Shown here: in pieces, positions 18,248 to 26,892 of the stretch
Layout: every line of letters starts with the position of its first letter
How positions within the stretch are numbered: position 1 is the stretch's first letter
Assembly: GCA_903834635.1 (NCBI GenBank)
Contig: CAILJO010000015.1
Span: 1 to 38,116, forward strand
Reading direction: 5' to 3'
Length of the DNA stretch: 38,116 nucleotides
DNA from: an uncultured Micrococcales bacterium
Lineage (GTDB): Bacteria; Actinomycetota; Actinomycetes; Actinomycetales; Microbacteriaceae
The notes under the pieces: model-generated
The model's database searches: none
The model's input: the letters and a program-made list of their open reading frames with translations, nothing else
What the model was told of the DNA's origin: nothing
Translations under genes and position numbers: made by a program

Positions 18248-18556
18248 CTAAGGTTTTGCCTGCTTGCCTACGCCATACTTCCATCGAAGGTTGCGGGCGC
18301 GAACTGCCTGAACAAATGCGACAGCCAACGTGATCGGCGACAGCAGGCTGGTGATGAAAACCAGCGGCCACGCCATGGCCTTTACGAAGCCAACGAAAGG
18401 GCCCGAAGTTATGTTGCTCATGAAAAACAGCGAAATAACCATCAAGACGGGAGCACCGATCGAAACAAAACCGCTGGTGAAAGCAGCCTTGCGGTGTTTG
18501 TCGTACTCAGCCTGAACCTGGGCCTTGAACTCGGCCGTCTCTTGTTTATTTGCCAT
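18248..18556 (-). CDS. Small two-helix membrane protein
   Basis: 102 residues: a charged helix (QETAEFKAQVQAEYDKHRKA) then membrane segments at about 24-46 and 57-86, and a basic end (RARNLRWKYGVGK). No family is recognised. It begins 18 bp after the rimI::tsaD stop on the same strand with AAAGGCGA as ribosome binding site, so it may be the tail of the glmS-tsaD operon. The other small membrane genes follow after a 93-bp gap. Confidence 0.7.
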   Translation of the reverse strand: MANKQETAEFKAQVQAEYDKHRKAAFTSGFVSIGAPVLMVISLFFMSNITSGPFVGFVKAMAWPLVFITSLLSPITLAVAFVQAVRARNLRWKYGVGKQAKP

Positions 18557-18574
18557 GTGATGTTTCGCCTTTGA

Positions 18575-20119
18575 CTAAATGCTTTGAACCTGGGTGACTG
18601 GCAGTGTTGAGTCTGCCGCAAAATTTAACGAAGATGCCTGGCGGCCAGCCATTACCAACTGCGCGCCGAGGGCTGCGATCATGGCACCGTTGTCGGTGCA
18701 CAGGTCTAGTGCCGGAATACGAAGTTCAATGCCAGCCTCGGCACATTTTGCTGCCGCAACTTCGCGAAGCCTTCGGTTGGCGACCACTCCACCACCCAGA
18801 AGCAACCTCGGAACCGAGTGCTCTTTGCAAGCTGCAACCGCTTTGCCGACCAGCACATCAACGACTGCTTCTCTAAAAGATGCCGCGACATCTGCGATCG
18901 AAAATGGTTCACCTTTTGTTTCGGCTACTTCGACCCAGCGAGCGACCGCTGTCTTTAAACCCGAGAACGAAAAGTCGTAACGGTGTTTCTCCATGTCTTT
19001 AGGCAGGGTGAGTCCTCGCGGAAAACGAATGGCTGCAGGGTTGCCGTCGGCGGCAGCCTTGTCGATTTGTGGACCGCCAGGGTATCCGAGCCCCAGCAGA
19101 CGTGACACCTTGTCAAAGGCTTCACCGGCGGCATCGTCGATGGTTTCGCCGAGCAGCTCGACATCGTCGAGCAGGTCGCGCACCAGCAACAACGATGTGT
19201 GGCCACCCGAAACCAGCAGCGCGATGGTCGGGGTTTGAACTTCGCCGCGTTCGAGCACATCTACACCGACGTGACCGACGAGGTGGTTGACGGCATATAG
19301 AGGCTTTCCGGTGGCAACGGCCAGAGCCTTGGCGGCACCGACACCGACCATCAGTGCACCGGCAAGTCCAGGTCCGTTAGTAACAGCAATCGCATCGAGG
19401 TCTTGCAGGCTGACCTGTGCGGTCTTCAGAGCTTCGCGAATTGCTGGCTGAAGCGCTTCAAGGTGGGCACGAGCTGCGATCTCGGGCACCACGCCTCCAA
19501 AGCGAGCGTGCTGATCCATGGAAGACGCAATCACGTTGGCAAGCCGTGTGGTTCCGCGAACGATGCCGATGCCGGTCTCGTCGCAAGACGATTCGATTCC
19601 AAGAACTAGCGGCTCGAGCTTTGGTGCGCCGACTGCAGTGATTGGGGCGCCGGAGGCATCGGTGTTGGTTAGGTCAAGTTTCATGATCACGGCGTCGATG
19701 TTCTCGGGCTGGTAATAGCCGCGGCGCAGGTCGATCTGCTCAAAGCCAAGCGAACGATAGAGAGACTGGGCGACCGGGTTGTCGGCGCGAACCTCGAGAA
19801 AGACGTCATTGACCTTGTTGGTTTTGGCGACCTCGAGAAGGCGATTCATCAGCTGGCGGCCGAGACCACGACCGCGATGCTGCTCTGAGATCGCGATGGT
19901 CATGATGTCACCCTGATGACCGTGCACAACGCTCACGCCACCGTAGCCAACCATCTCGTCGGCGTCGAAGGCAACAAAGTAGTGACGGGCTGGGTTTGGA
20001 GCCAACTCGAGTGCCATCGACTCGCGTGGCCACGCGGTGTCACCAAACGACGCATGTTCGATGACCATGATGGCCTCTAGGTCGCTCTCGTGCGCCGCGC
20101 GGATGATTACCTCGTTCAA
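18575..20119 (-). CDS. tsaD: RimI-TsaD fusion: ribosomal S18 alanine acetyltransferase and t6A threonylcarbamoyltransferase
   Basis: A single 514-residue reading frame. Residues 1-150 are a GNAT domain of RimI type with acetyl-CoA loop [13 protein letters not shown] (79-91) and [18 protein letters not shown] 20-residue linker ([15 protein letters not shown]) follows. From 171 it is TsaD ([17 protein letters not shown]), with histidines in ARAHLEA and [17 protein letters not shown] and CTDNGAMIA for metal and nucleotide binding. TsaD transfers the threonylcarbamoyl group to A37 of ANN-decoding tRNAs; RimI acetylates the N-terminus of S18. Translation starts at TTG in a TTGA overlap with tsaB. 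Last gene of glmS-acpS-alr-tsaE-tsaB-tsaD. Confidence 0.94.
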   Translation of the reverse strand: MNEVIIRAAHESDLEAIMVIEHASFGDTAWPRESMALELAPNPARHYFVAFDADEMVGYGGVSVVHGHQGDIMTIAISEQHRGRGLGRQLMNRLLEVAKTNKVNDVFLEVRADNPVAQSLYRSLGFEQIDLRRGYYQPENIDAVIMKLDLTNTDASGAPITAVGAPKLEPLVLGIESSCDETGIGIVRGTTRLANVIASSMDQHARFGGVVPEIAARAHLEALQPAIREALKTAQVSLQDLDAIAVTNGPGLAGALMVGVGAAKALAVATGKPLYAVNHLVGHVGVDVLERGEVQTPTIALLVSGGHTSLLLVRDLLDDVELLGETIDDAAGEAFDKVSRLLGLGYPGGPQIDKAAADGNPAAIRFPRGLTLPKDMEKHRYDFSFSGLKTAVARWVEVAETKGEPFSIADVAASFREAVVDVLVGKAVAACKEHSVPRLLLGGGVVANRRLREVAAAKCAEAGIELRIPALDLCTDNGAMIAALGAQLVMAGRQASSLNFAADSTLPVTQVQSI

Positions 20120-20793
20120 GAGCTCACCTGCTTGCCGAACTTGCCGTTAGCTTTTGGCTCGACCGCGTCGGGTGCGCGCAAATAAAGTGCGGTGACGTCA
20201 TTCAGATTTACACCAGCGGCTATGTGTGATGCGGCAACTTTGGCCAACGAAACAGCACTCAGCGCGAGGTCGGTCGTGATTCGCTGAACATTTTTTTGGT
20301 CGAGTAGGTCTTCGAGTTCTGCCGGTTTCTCGACGTGCGGGCCGTCAACACAAATAGGTGCCCCGTGTGCGTCGAGACCCGAATAGAGACTCCAATAGAC
20401 CTCTTTGCGGCGTGCATCTGTGGTGACTAAGAGTCTTGTTCCGGCGGCGATGGCGGCTCGGTCGGTGTCAGTCATGCGATCGAAGAAAGCTCGGGCGATG
20501 GCATCGTGGCTGACCACACCGAGCAGTGGCTTGCCAACTCCCTCGGCAAAGGCAATAGCTGCGGCAATGCCGACGCGAAGACCGGTGAATGGTGCTGGGC
20601 CTCGACCGACAACCACGGCACTCAAATCATGTGGCTTTAGACCGGCCCGCTGCAAGACATCAACCAGAGCCTGACCAATGTTCTCACTGTGACCCATCGG
20701 GTCGTCGATGACGATTTCGGCAAGGGCTTCACCATTGTGCACCACTGCGACCGAGGTGCCACCAGAGGTGTCGATTGCCAAGAACGGGGTCAC
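20116..20793 (-). CDS. tsaB: tRNA threonylcarbamoyladenosine biosynthesis protein TsaB
   Basis: A 225-residue ASKHA-fold paralogue of TsaD that scaffolds the TsaB-TsaD-TsaE complex. It opens [15 protein letters not shown] and has the [15 protein letters not shown] motif near 62-76 typical of TsaB. It lacks the catalytic metal site of TsaD. The GTG start overlaps the tsaE stop (GTGA) and its stop overlaps the tsaD start (TTGA), so the three t6A proteins are translationally linked. Confidence 0.94.
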   Translation of the reverse strand: MTPFLAIDTSGGTSVAVVHNGEALAEIVIDDPMGHSENIGQALVDVLQRAGLKPHDLSAVVVGRGPAPFTGLRVGIAAAIAFAEGVGKPLLGVVSHDAIARAFFDRMTDTDRAAIAAGTRLLVTTDARRKEVYWSLYSGLDAHGAPICVDGPHVEKPAELEDLLDQKNVQRITTDLALSAVSLAKVAASHIAAGVNLNDVTALYLRAPDAVEPKANGKFGKQVSS

Positions 20794-21296
20794 GCCAGAC
20801 CTCCAGCGAGCTCGGCGAAGTGTCGCCGCGAGGCATCGGAGTTGAAGCGCTCACCGAAACCGGTGATGGTCACGGTGCGAACCTCGGATGCGCCGGTGTG
20901 GTCGCGCTCGATCTCGATGTCGAGCCAAGAGTCGGTTAGTTGATCGGCAAAACCGCGACCCCACTCGACCAGCACGATCGATTTTTCGAAGTTGATGTCG
21001 AGGTCGTCGAACTCGGCTGGCGAGCCAAGTCGATAGGCGTCGACATGCACCAGCGGGGAATCGGAGTTTTGGCGCTTGTGGGTGCGAGCAATCACGAACG
21101 TCGGCGAGGCAACGGTGCCGATCACGCCGAGCCCCTCACCAACACCGCGGGTCAAAGTGGTCTTGCCGGCACCGAGCGGGCCGGTGAGCAGAACCAGGTC
21201 GCCAGGGTTCAACAGCGATGCCAGGGCGATTCCAAATTCGTGCATGACATCTTCGTTTGAAATGCTCAGGTTGGCTAGCAGCACACCTTCGGTCAC
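20790..21296 (-). CDS. tsaE: tRNA threonylcarbamoyladenosine biosynthesis ATPase TsaE
   Basis: A 168-residue small P-loop ATPase. Walker A is LTGPLGAGKTTLTRG (near 38-52), followed by GTVASPTFVIARTH, HVDAYRLGS and IVLVEWGRGF, the standard TsaE series. It powers turnover of the t6A transferase complex. The C-terminus is longer than the minimal family, with a domain containing IEIERDHTGASEVRTVTITG. GTG start overlapping the alr stop by four bases. Confidence 0.94.
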   Translation of the reverse strand: MTEGVLLANLSISNEDVMHEFGIALASLLNPGDLVLLTGPLGAGKTTLTRGVGEGLGVIGTVASPTFVIARTHKRQNSDSPLVHVDAYRLGSPAEFDDLDINFEKSIVLVEWGRGFADQLTDSWLDIEIERDHTGASEVRTVTITGFGERFNSDASRRHFAELAGGLA

Positions 21297-22402
21297 TCGC
21301 CCGCTCCGAGATAAACGCGCTTGAAACGACCGCCCATTCGGGTGACGATTTCGTAGTTGATGGTGTCGCAGGCGTCGGCCAGATCATCGACCGATGGCGC
21401 GCCGGCAGCAGGGTCGCCGAACAACAGCACCTCGTCGCCGACCTTGACATCGTCGTTGCCGACATCGAGAACAAACTGGTCCATCGCCACGCGCGACAAA
21501 ATCTTGTAGTTCTTGCCGTTGATGGTCACGCTGGCCTTGCCTGTCGCGTTGCGCGGCAGCCCCTCGGCGTAGCCAACCGGCACAAGCGCAAGGGTAGTCT
21601 CGGCATCGGTGGTGTGAAGATAACCGTATGAAACGCCCTGCCCAGCCGGCACTCGCTTGACTTGTGACACCTGCGCCTTGGCGGTCATCGCCGGGGTAAG
21701 TCCATATTCGCTGGCACGGTGGGCGCTGAACGGGTCGAGACCATACAGCGCAATCCCGACGCGAACCATGTTGTAGTGAGCTTGTGGATAAGCCAGCGAA
21801 CCGTCTGATGCGGTCAGGTGAATCAATTCGGCTCGGATGCCTGCGGCGACCGCCTGGCTAATCGCACCGTCAAAGCGTTCAATCTGCTTGAGGTCTTCGG
21901 CTTCGCTGGTGCCACTTAGGTGGCTGAAGATTCCGACAACTTTGACGGCTCCGGTGGCCTCGGCTAACGCCGCTGCGTCGAGCAGGTGGCTCCACTCGGC
22001 TGCGGTCGAACCGTTTCGCCCAAGGCCGGTGTCGATCTTCAGGTGCAGCTTTGCGGTTTGCCCGCTGATCTCGGCGGCGCGTTGAGCTCGACCGAGTTGC
22101 TCGAGGTTGGCGATACCGAGCGAAACGTCGCGAGCAACTGCTTCGACGAAGTCATCTTGGGGGTCATGCAGCCAGGCGAGAATGTCGGTTTTGATGCCAG
22201 CGGTGCGAAGCAAGAGCGCCTCTTGAACGTCGGCGGTTGCTAAGGCGTCAGCACCGGCAGCCTCGAGAGCGCGGGCGACCTCGACCATGCCGTGGCCGTA
22301 TGCATCGGCTTTAACGACCGCTAGCACCTTTGTGCCGAAGCGTGACTTCATGCTCTGGTAGTTGTGCACAATCGCACCTAGGTCGATGACCAACTCGCGC
22401 AT
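21293..22402 (-). CDS. alr: Alanine racemase
   Basis: 369 residues. A PLP-dependent fold III enzyme interconverting L- and D-alanine for peptidoglycan. The PLP lysine motif is VLAVVKADAYGHGMVEVA (near residue 30-46), the conserved MVRVGIALYG and the second catalytic tyrosine region GVSYGYLHTTD are present, and the C-terminal beta domain ends with VTRMGGRFKRVYLG. Coupled to acpS (TAATG) and tsaE (GTGA). Confidence 0.96.
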   Translation of the reverse strand: MRELVIDLGAIVHNYQSMKSRFGTKVLAVVKADAYGHGMVEVARALEAAGADALATADVQEALLLRTAGIKTDILAWLHDPQDDFVEAVARDVSLGIANLEQLGRAQRAAEISGQTAKLHLKIDTGLGRNGSTAAEWSHLLDAAALAEATGAVKVVGIFSHLSGTSEAEDLKQIERFDGAISQAVAAGIRAELIHLTASDGSLAYPQAHYNMVRVGIALYGLDPFSAHRASEYGLTPAMTAKAQVSQVKRVPAGQGVSYGYLHTTDAETTLALVPVGYAEGLPRNATGKASVTINGKNYKILSRVAMDQFVLDVGNDDVKVGDEVLLFGDPAAGAPSVDDLADACDTINYEIVTRMGGRFKRVYLGAGE

Positions 22403-22758
22403 TATTCACCACCTTCTGCAACTACAACCGCAACGGCCTTGCCGCCATCGTGACTGATTGAAACGTGAAAACCTTTGATGCCCGCGTCGGCCGCAACCTG
22501 GGCGGTCTCGCCACTCACCGACAAAAACGGAGCGCCGCTCTTGTGTTTGCTAACAACGACCTCGTGCCAGTGCATTCCATCTGCGCCACCGAGCGCCTTG
22601 ACGAAAGCCTCTTTGGCTGCGAAACGGCCGGCCAACGAGGTCATCGAAGCATCGCGTTCTGACTCGACAAAAAGACGCTCGAGAAGCTTTGGGGTTTTTG
22701 TGACGGCGCGCTCAAACCTGGCCAGATCGACCAGGTCAATGCCGACACCGATGATCAT
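22402..22758 (-). CDS. acpS: Holo-[acyl-carrier-protein] synthase
   Basis: 118 residues. Transfers 4'-phosphopantetheine from CoA to the acyl carrier protein. The two family motifs are present: GVGIDLVDLARFERA (Mg-binding Asp) and RFAAKEAFVKALG, then VSISHDGGKAVAVV. The ATG is six bases after the glmS stop and lacks a clear ribosome binding site, so it is likely read by coupling. CoaA, which starts CoA synthesis, lies divergently one gene away. Confidence 0.94.
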   Translation of the reverse strand: MIIGVGIDLVDLARFERAVTKTPKLLERLFVESERDASMTSLAGRFAAKEAFVKALGGADGMHWHEVVVSKHKSGAPFLSVSGETAQVAADAGIKGFHVSISHDGGKAVAVVVAEGGE

Positions 22759-22764
22759 GAGGTC

Positions 22765-24621
22765 TTATTCGACCGTTACCGACTTGGCGAGGTTGCGAGG
22801 CTGGTCAACATCAAGTCCGAGTGCGGTGGCGAGAGCCAATGCAAAGCCCTGAAGCGGAATGACATCGAGAACCGCAGCCATGATCGGGTCGCTCTGTGGA
22901 ACATAGAGAACGTGCTCGGCATAGTCGGCCACAGTCTTGTCGCCTTCTTGAGCGATGGCGATAACCTTGGCGCCGCGAGCGCGAATCTCTTGGATGTTCG
23001 AGATTACCTTTGGGTGCAGGCTGTCTTCGTCGTCTGGGCTTGGCACGATCACGATGACCGGCTGACCCTCTTCGATCAGGGCGATAGGGCCGTGCTTGAG
23101 TTCACCGGCCGCAAAACCTTCTGCGTGAATGTATGCAATCTCTTTGAGCTTGAGAGCGCCTTCCATTGCGATTGGATAGCCAACGTTGCGGCCCAAGAAC
23201 AACACTGACTTGGCGCCAGCCATCTTGGTGCCGAGCTCTTCTGCTTGCTTGGCGGTTGCTAGAACGTCTTGAACCTTTGCAGGCAACTTGAGCAGTTCTT
23301 TGCCCAGGCGTGCGGCCTCGGCGGTGGTCAAAGCACCACGAGCGCTACCGAGGGTGAGCGCAAGAAGATAGCCAGCTGTAATCTGTGCGGTCAGGGCCTT
23401 GGTCGAAGCAACCGCAACCTCAGGCCCAGCGTGGGTGTAAATGGTTGCGTTGCTCTCTCGAGCCAGAGTCGCACCCTGAGTGTTGCAAATTGCCAGCACC
23501 TTTGCGCCGAGCTCTCGCGCATAGCGAATGGCCATGAGGGTGTCCATGGTCTCGCCAGACTGAGAGATGGCGACAACCAAGGTGTTCGGGGTAACGATCG
23601 GGCTGCGGTATCTAAACTCGTGCGAAAGCTCGACCTGAACGGGCACGCGAGCCCACTTCTCGATCGCGTACTTGGTGACATCACCGGCGTACGATGCGGT
23701 TCCGCAGGCAACGATGATGATGCGATCGATCGACTTCATGTCAGCAACAGGAAAGTCTTCGAAAAGTTCAGGAAGAGTGATTAGGCCGTCGCTGTCGAGA
23801 CGACCCATGAGGGTGTCGGCAACCGCCTGAGGCTGGTCGGCGATCTCCTTCGCCATGAACGAAGACCATCCGCCCTTAGAGGCCGCCGAGGCATCCCAGT
23901 CGACCGTGAATTCTTCGTGTGTGGCAGGGGTTCCGTCGAAGTGGCGAAGCTCAACACCATCGGTGCGCAAAATCACGATCTCGTCTTGGCCCACCGAGAT
24001 GGCGCGCTTAGTGTGCTCGACGAATGCGGCAACGTCGCTGCCCAAGAAGTTTTCTCCGTCACCGAGACCGACAACGAGTGGCGCGTTGCGACGGGCGGCC
24101 AGAACGACGTCAGGTTGGTCTTCGTGCACAACCAATATCGTGAATGCACCGTGCAGACGGTTGACTACGGTGCTGAAAGATTCGATCAAGTCGCCGTTGC
24201 GCTCGTATTCGATAGCGATTAGGTGGGCGGCCACTTCAGAGTCGGTTTCGCTGGCGAACTTTGCACCGTGAGCGATTGCCTCGGCCTTTAGCTCGGCGAA
24301 GTTCTCGATGATGCCGTTGTGAATCAGCGAAAGCTTGGATGTTGGTCCGCCAAGGTGCGGGTGTGCGTTTTGGTCGGTCGGTGCGCCGTGGGTTGCCCAA
24401 CGGGTGTGACCGATTCCGATGTGAGCGATTGGCAGCGGGTGATTGGTGATCTCAGACTCGAGGTTGCCCAACTTGCCGGCCTTTTTGCGCGTCTCTAGGT
24501 GGCCGTTAGCGACCACCGAGACTCCGGCAGAGTCGTATCCGCGGTATTCGAGGCGGCGAAGGCCACCGATGAGAACATCAACGGTTGATTTCGGGCCTAC
24601 ATAGCCCACGATTCCACACAT
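22765..24621 (-). CDS. glmS: Glutamine-fructose-6-phosphate aminotransferase (isomerising)
   Basis: 618 residues. Makes glucosamine-6-phosphate from fructose-6-phosphate and glutamine, the first step to UDP-GlcNAc. The N-terminal amidohydrolase begins with the catalytic Cys (MCGIVGYVG), and HTRWATHGAP follows. Two SIS domains carry CGTASYAG and SQSGETMDTL, with the sugar-binding end DVDQPRNLAKSVTVE. Heads the minus-strand operon that ends in tsaD. No glmS ribozyme is visible: only 29 bp separate it from divergent coaA. glmM, the next enzyme, is 2.3 kb upstream on the same strand. Confidence 0.97.
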   Translation of the reverse strand: MCGIVGYVGPKSTVDVLIGGLRRLEYRGYDSAGVSVVANGHLETRKKAGKLGNLESEITNHPLPIAHIGIGHTRWATHGAPTDQNAHPHLGGPTSKLSLIHNGIIENFAELKAEAIAHGAKFASETDSEVAAHLIAIEYERNGDLIESFSTVVNRLHGAFTILVVHEDQPDVVLAARRNAPLVVGLGDGENFLGSDVAAFVEHTKRAISVGQDEIVILRTDGVELRHFDGTPATHEEFTVDWDASAASKGGWSSFMAKEIADQPQAVADTLMGRLDSDGLITLPELFEDFPVADMKSIDRIIIVACGTASYAGDVTKYAIEKWARVPVQVELSHEFRYRSPIVTPNTLVVAISQSGETMDTLMAIRYARELGAKVLAICNTQGATLARESNATIYTHAGPEVAVASTKALTAQITAGYLLALTLGSARGALTTAEAARLGKELLKLPAKVQDVLATAKQAEELGTKMAGAKSVLFLGRNVGYPIAMEGALKLKEIAYIHAEGFAAGELKHGPIALIEEGQPVIVIVPSPDDEDSLHPKVISNIQEIRARGAKVIAIAQEGDKTVADYAEHVLYVPQSDPIMAAVLDVIPLQGFALALATALGLDVDQPRNLAKSVTVE

Positions 24622-24636
24622 ACCCCTAATTTAGCC

Positions 24637-24642
24637 GATAAT
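24637..24642 (+). promoter_or_regulatory. coaA: -10 element for probable leaderless coaA transcript
   Basis: GATAAT (five of six consensus bases) ends eight bases before the coaA ATG, so transcription would start at or next to the A of ATG. No ribosome binding site is present, as expected of a leaderless actinobacterial mRNA. The -35 region would lie in the first codons of glmS and is not recognisable. Confidence 0.5.
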
Positions 24643-24650
24643 GGCTAGTT

Positions 24651-25610
24651 ATGAGCGTTGAACGGAGCCCGCGGGGCAGCGGTTCGCAGGGGCTGAGTCC
24701 CTTCGATGAGATTTCGCGTGCCGACTGGGCCGCCTTGGGCGCCTCGACCGACATGCCATTGACCGAAGATGAGGTCAACCGCATCCAAGGTTTGGGCGAC
24801 GTGCTCGATATTCAAGAGGTCAAAGATGTCTATCTGCCGTTGAGCCGTTTGCTCAACATGTATGTGCGCGAGATGCAGTCGCTGCACGAATCTTCGAACC
24901 TTTTCTTGGGGCATGACACCAAGCGTGTGCCTTTCATCATTGGCGTTGCCGGGTCGGTTGCCGTTGGCAAGTCAACAATCGCGCGTCTATTGAAAGCACT
25001 GCTTTCACGCTGGGATGGCACGCCGCACGTCGAGCTAATCACTACCGATGGTTTTCTTTATCCAAACGCAGAGCTCGAGCGCCGAGGCATTATGGCTCGC
25101 AAGGGTTTTCCGGAGTCTTATGACCGCCTCGCTCTTCTTCAGTTTGTCGCCGACGTAAAGAGCGGCGCCGCCGAGGTCAAGGCCCCCGTCTATTCGCACC
25201 TGTCCTATGACATTGTCGAGGGTGAGAGCGTGACCGTTCACTCACCCGACGTTTTGATCGTCGAAGGTTTGAACGTTTTGCAGCAGGCCGGCTCGGGGCA
25301 AGACTTGGCTTTGTCTGACTTCTTCGATTTCAAGATTTATGTCGATGCCGATACCGAGAACATCACAAAGTGGTTCTTGAATCGTTTCGAAAAACTTCGC
25401 GAGTCGGCATTCACCAACCCGGCGTCATACTTTCACAGATATGCTTCGGTGCCCTTCGACGCCGCGCTCGACACCGCCAAGTTCATTTGGTCATCAATCA
25501 ACTTGCCGAATTTGAGCGAAAACATTTTGCCGACTCGTTCGCGCGCCACACTGGTTCTTCGCAAAGGTGACAACCACCGAGTCGAGAGCGTTCTTCTGCG
25601 CAAACTTTAG
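24651..25610 (+). CDS. coaA: Type I pantothenate kinase
   Basis: 319 residues. Phosphorylates pantothenate, the first step of CoA synthesis. The P-loop is GVAGSVAVGKSTIARLL (near 97-113). Family blocks follow in order: VELITTDGFLYPNAELERRG, KGFPESYD, PVYSHLSYDIV, VLIVEGLNVLQ, the YVDADTENITKWFLNRF region and WSSINLPNLSENILPTR. The start is ATG 24651. Monocistronic: glmS diverges 29 bp upstream and a minus-strand gene converges 8 bp after the stop. Confidence 0.97.
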   Translation: MSVERSPRGSGSQGLSPFDEISRADWAALGASTDMPLTEDEVNRIQGLGDVLDIQEVKDVYLPLSRLLNMYVREMQSLHESSNLFLGHDTKRVPFIIGVAGSVAVGKSTIARLLKALLSRWDGTPHVELITTDGFLYPNAELERRGIMARKGFPESYDRLALLQFVADVKSGAAEVKAPVYSHLSYDIVEGESVTVHSPDVLIVEGLNVLQQAGSGQDLALSDFFDFKIYVDADTENITKWFLNRFEKLRESAFTNPASYFHRYASVPFDAALDTAKFIWSSINLPNLSENILPTRSRATLVLRKGDNHRVESVLLRKL

Positions 25611-25618
25611 TTGTCAGG

Positions 25619-26113
25619 CTAAGGAGTGCACTTGGATTGCTGGCGTTGCAACTCGACCTGCTTGCGAGCGAGATCGTCTTGCGCATTGATTAGCCTGGCG
25701 TTTTGAAAATCTAGAAAATGTTGCGCTCGATCGGCTGTGGCCTGGGCTTGAGACAAAGCACGTTCGGCAGCGCTGATTGCTGCGCCGGTTTTTTCTTCGG
25801 CAACCTGAAGGTCGAGAAGTTTGACCCGGTTAGCCCCTGACTCTCTGGCCATGAAATCATTGAGCTGTTTGTTGAGGCGATCTAGGTTCGCATTCGCCGA
25901 GCGAAGTGGTCCTGCTGCCGCATTGACACCGATCTGGGCAAGACGAACATAACCGCGATTGGCGGTGACCGAAGTTTGAGCCATCGAAACAGCGCGTTGC
26001 GCCGAGGCGATGACATAGTTTTGTGAGCTGGAGCACGTGGCCGCTTTGGCCTGAACCGGCTCGAATGCCATAAAGAGAAGAGCGACCATCAGCGCGAGAA
26101 ACTTTCTGCGCAT
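25619..26113 (-). CDS. Secreted coiled-coil protein of unknown function
   Basis: 164 residues. A signal peptide (MRRKFLALMVALLFMAFEPV, cut near AKA|A) is followed by an almost uninterrupted helical, Ala/Gln/Arg-rich coiled coil (about 33-158). One cysteine lies at each end (near 27 and 162), which could staple the ends or dimers. No family is recognised. The ATG follows GGAGCAGAC, eight bases after the SGNH-like gene, so the two form an envelope pair on one transcript. Confidence 0.75.
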   Translation of the reverse strand: MRRKFLALMVALLFMAFEPVQAKAATCSSSQNYVIASAQRAVSMAQTSVTANRGYVRLAQIGVNAAAGPLRSANANLDRLNKQLNDFMARESGANRVKLLDLQVAEEKTGAAISAAERALSQAQATADRAQHFLDFQNARLINAQDDLARKQVELQRQQSKCTP

Positions 26114-26121
26114 GTCTGCTC

Positions 26122-26865
26122 CTAACTCTTTGGTGGGCGAATTCCGTTGTTCTTTAGTGCGCTGATGATGGCCTGAGCAATTGCCTTGTGACCGTCATCA
26201 CTTGGGTTGTAGTTATCGGTTGAAAGCAGTCGAGGATTGCTCGCCAGCAGATTTTCAACAGGAACATAAACCGCATTTGCAGAATAGGCGGCACCACGGA
26301 CAGCGTTTTGTAGAAGTTCAAAAGGACCAGGGGTTGGTGGTGGCGTAGCAATCGGTTGGTTGTTCAACGGCGAGACGACAACGATTCGCGTCTTCTTGAA
26401 AAGCACTCGCAATTCGCGATAAAACTTTGCGACATTGATCTGCACATCGGCAGACCATCCATCGGCGCGTCCCGCAGAAACGAAAATGATCGACGGCTTG
26501 TACTTTTTGAAAGTCGCCATCTGGTCAACCAGATTCGGGTTGCCTGCAAAATACCCGGCCCCACCGGTTGCCACATTGATTTCAAACCAACCATAGGTGT
26601 TTGCGACGATGCTCGAGAAGCGCTTTGCGGTCGAGGTTGCCCCATTTCCTTGCACCATTCCATCACCGATGAACAGAGCGACCTTAGGATTCGCGAGTGG
26701 CTTTGGCGTATAGACGTCGGTGCTGTGCTGATAGGCAGCGCGCACGCGGGCATCCCAGTAGTTTTTGAAAATCAACCCAGCAACGGCCAAAACCGCCACG
26801 ATGCCTACGGCAACCAGAATCGCCCGGCGCCTAGAGCGCGCGCGTTCGCGTTGAATTTCAGACAT
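26122..26865 (-). CDS. Membrane-anchored SGNH-fold protein with degenerate active site
   Basis: 247 residues: a basic cytoplasmic start (RERARSRRR), one signal-anchor helix (about 15-33) and an extracytoplasmic SGNH/GDSL-type domain. Block I reads VALFIGDGMVQGNG (63-75), with Gly 69 where the nucleophilic Ser of GDS should be. Block II glycine is in NVATGGAGY. Block III reads FVSAGRADGW instead of GxND. The C-terminal D-x-x-H is kept (SDDGHKAIA, H226). With Ser and Asn missing, classical esterase activity is unlikely, so it may be a binding or pseudo-enzyme. It sits between glmM and a secreted coiled-coil gene, hinting at a cell-wall role. The ribosome binding site is GAGGGG. Confidence 0.82.
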   Translation of the reverse strand: MSEIQRERARSRRRAILVAVGIVAVLAVAGLIFKNYWDARVRAAYQHSTDVYTPKPLANPKVALFIGDGMVQGNGATSTAKRFSSIVANTYGWFEINVATGGAGYFAGNPNLVDQMATFKKYKPSIIFVSAGRADGWSADVQINVAKFYRELRVLFKKTRIVVVSPLNNQPIATPPPTPGPFELLQNAVRGAAYSANAVYVPVENLLASNPRLLSTDNYNPSDDGHKAIAQAIISALKNNGIRPPKS

Positions 26866-26892
26866 CGATACCCCTCGATTTGTATTGAAAGT

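Noticed and set aside
24622-24650. glmS ribozyme or sugar riboswitch upstream of glmS
   Set aside because: Only 29 bp separate glmS from coaA, far too short, and no ribozyme core is visible.
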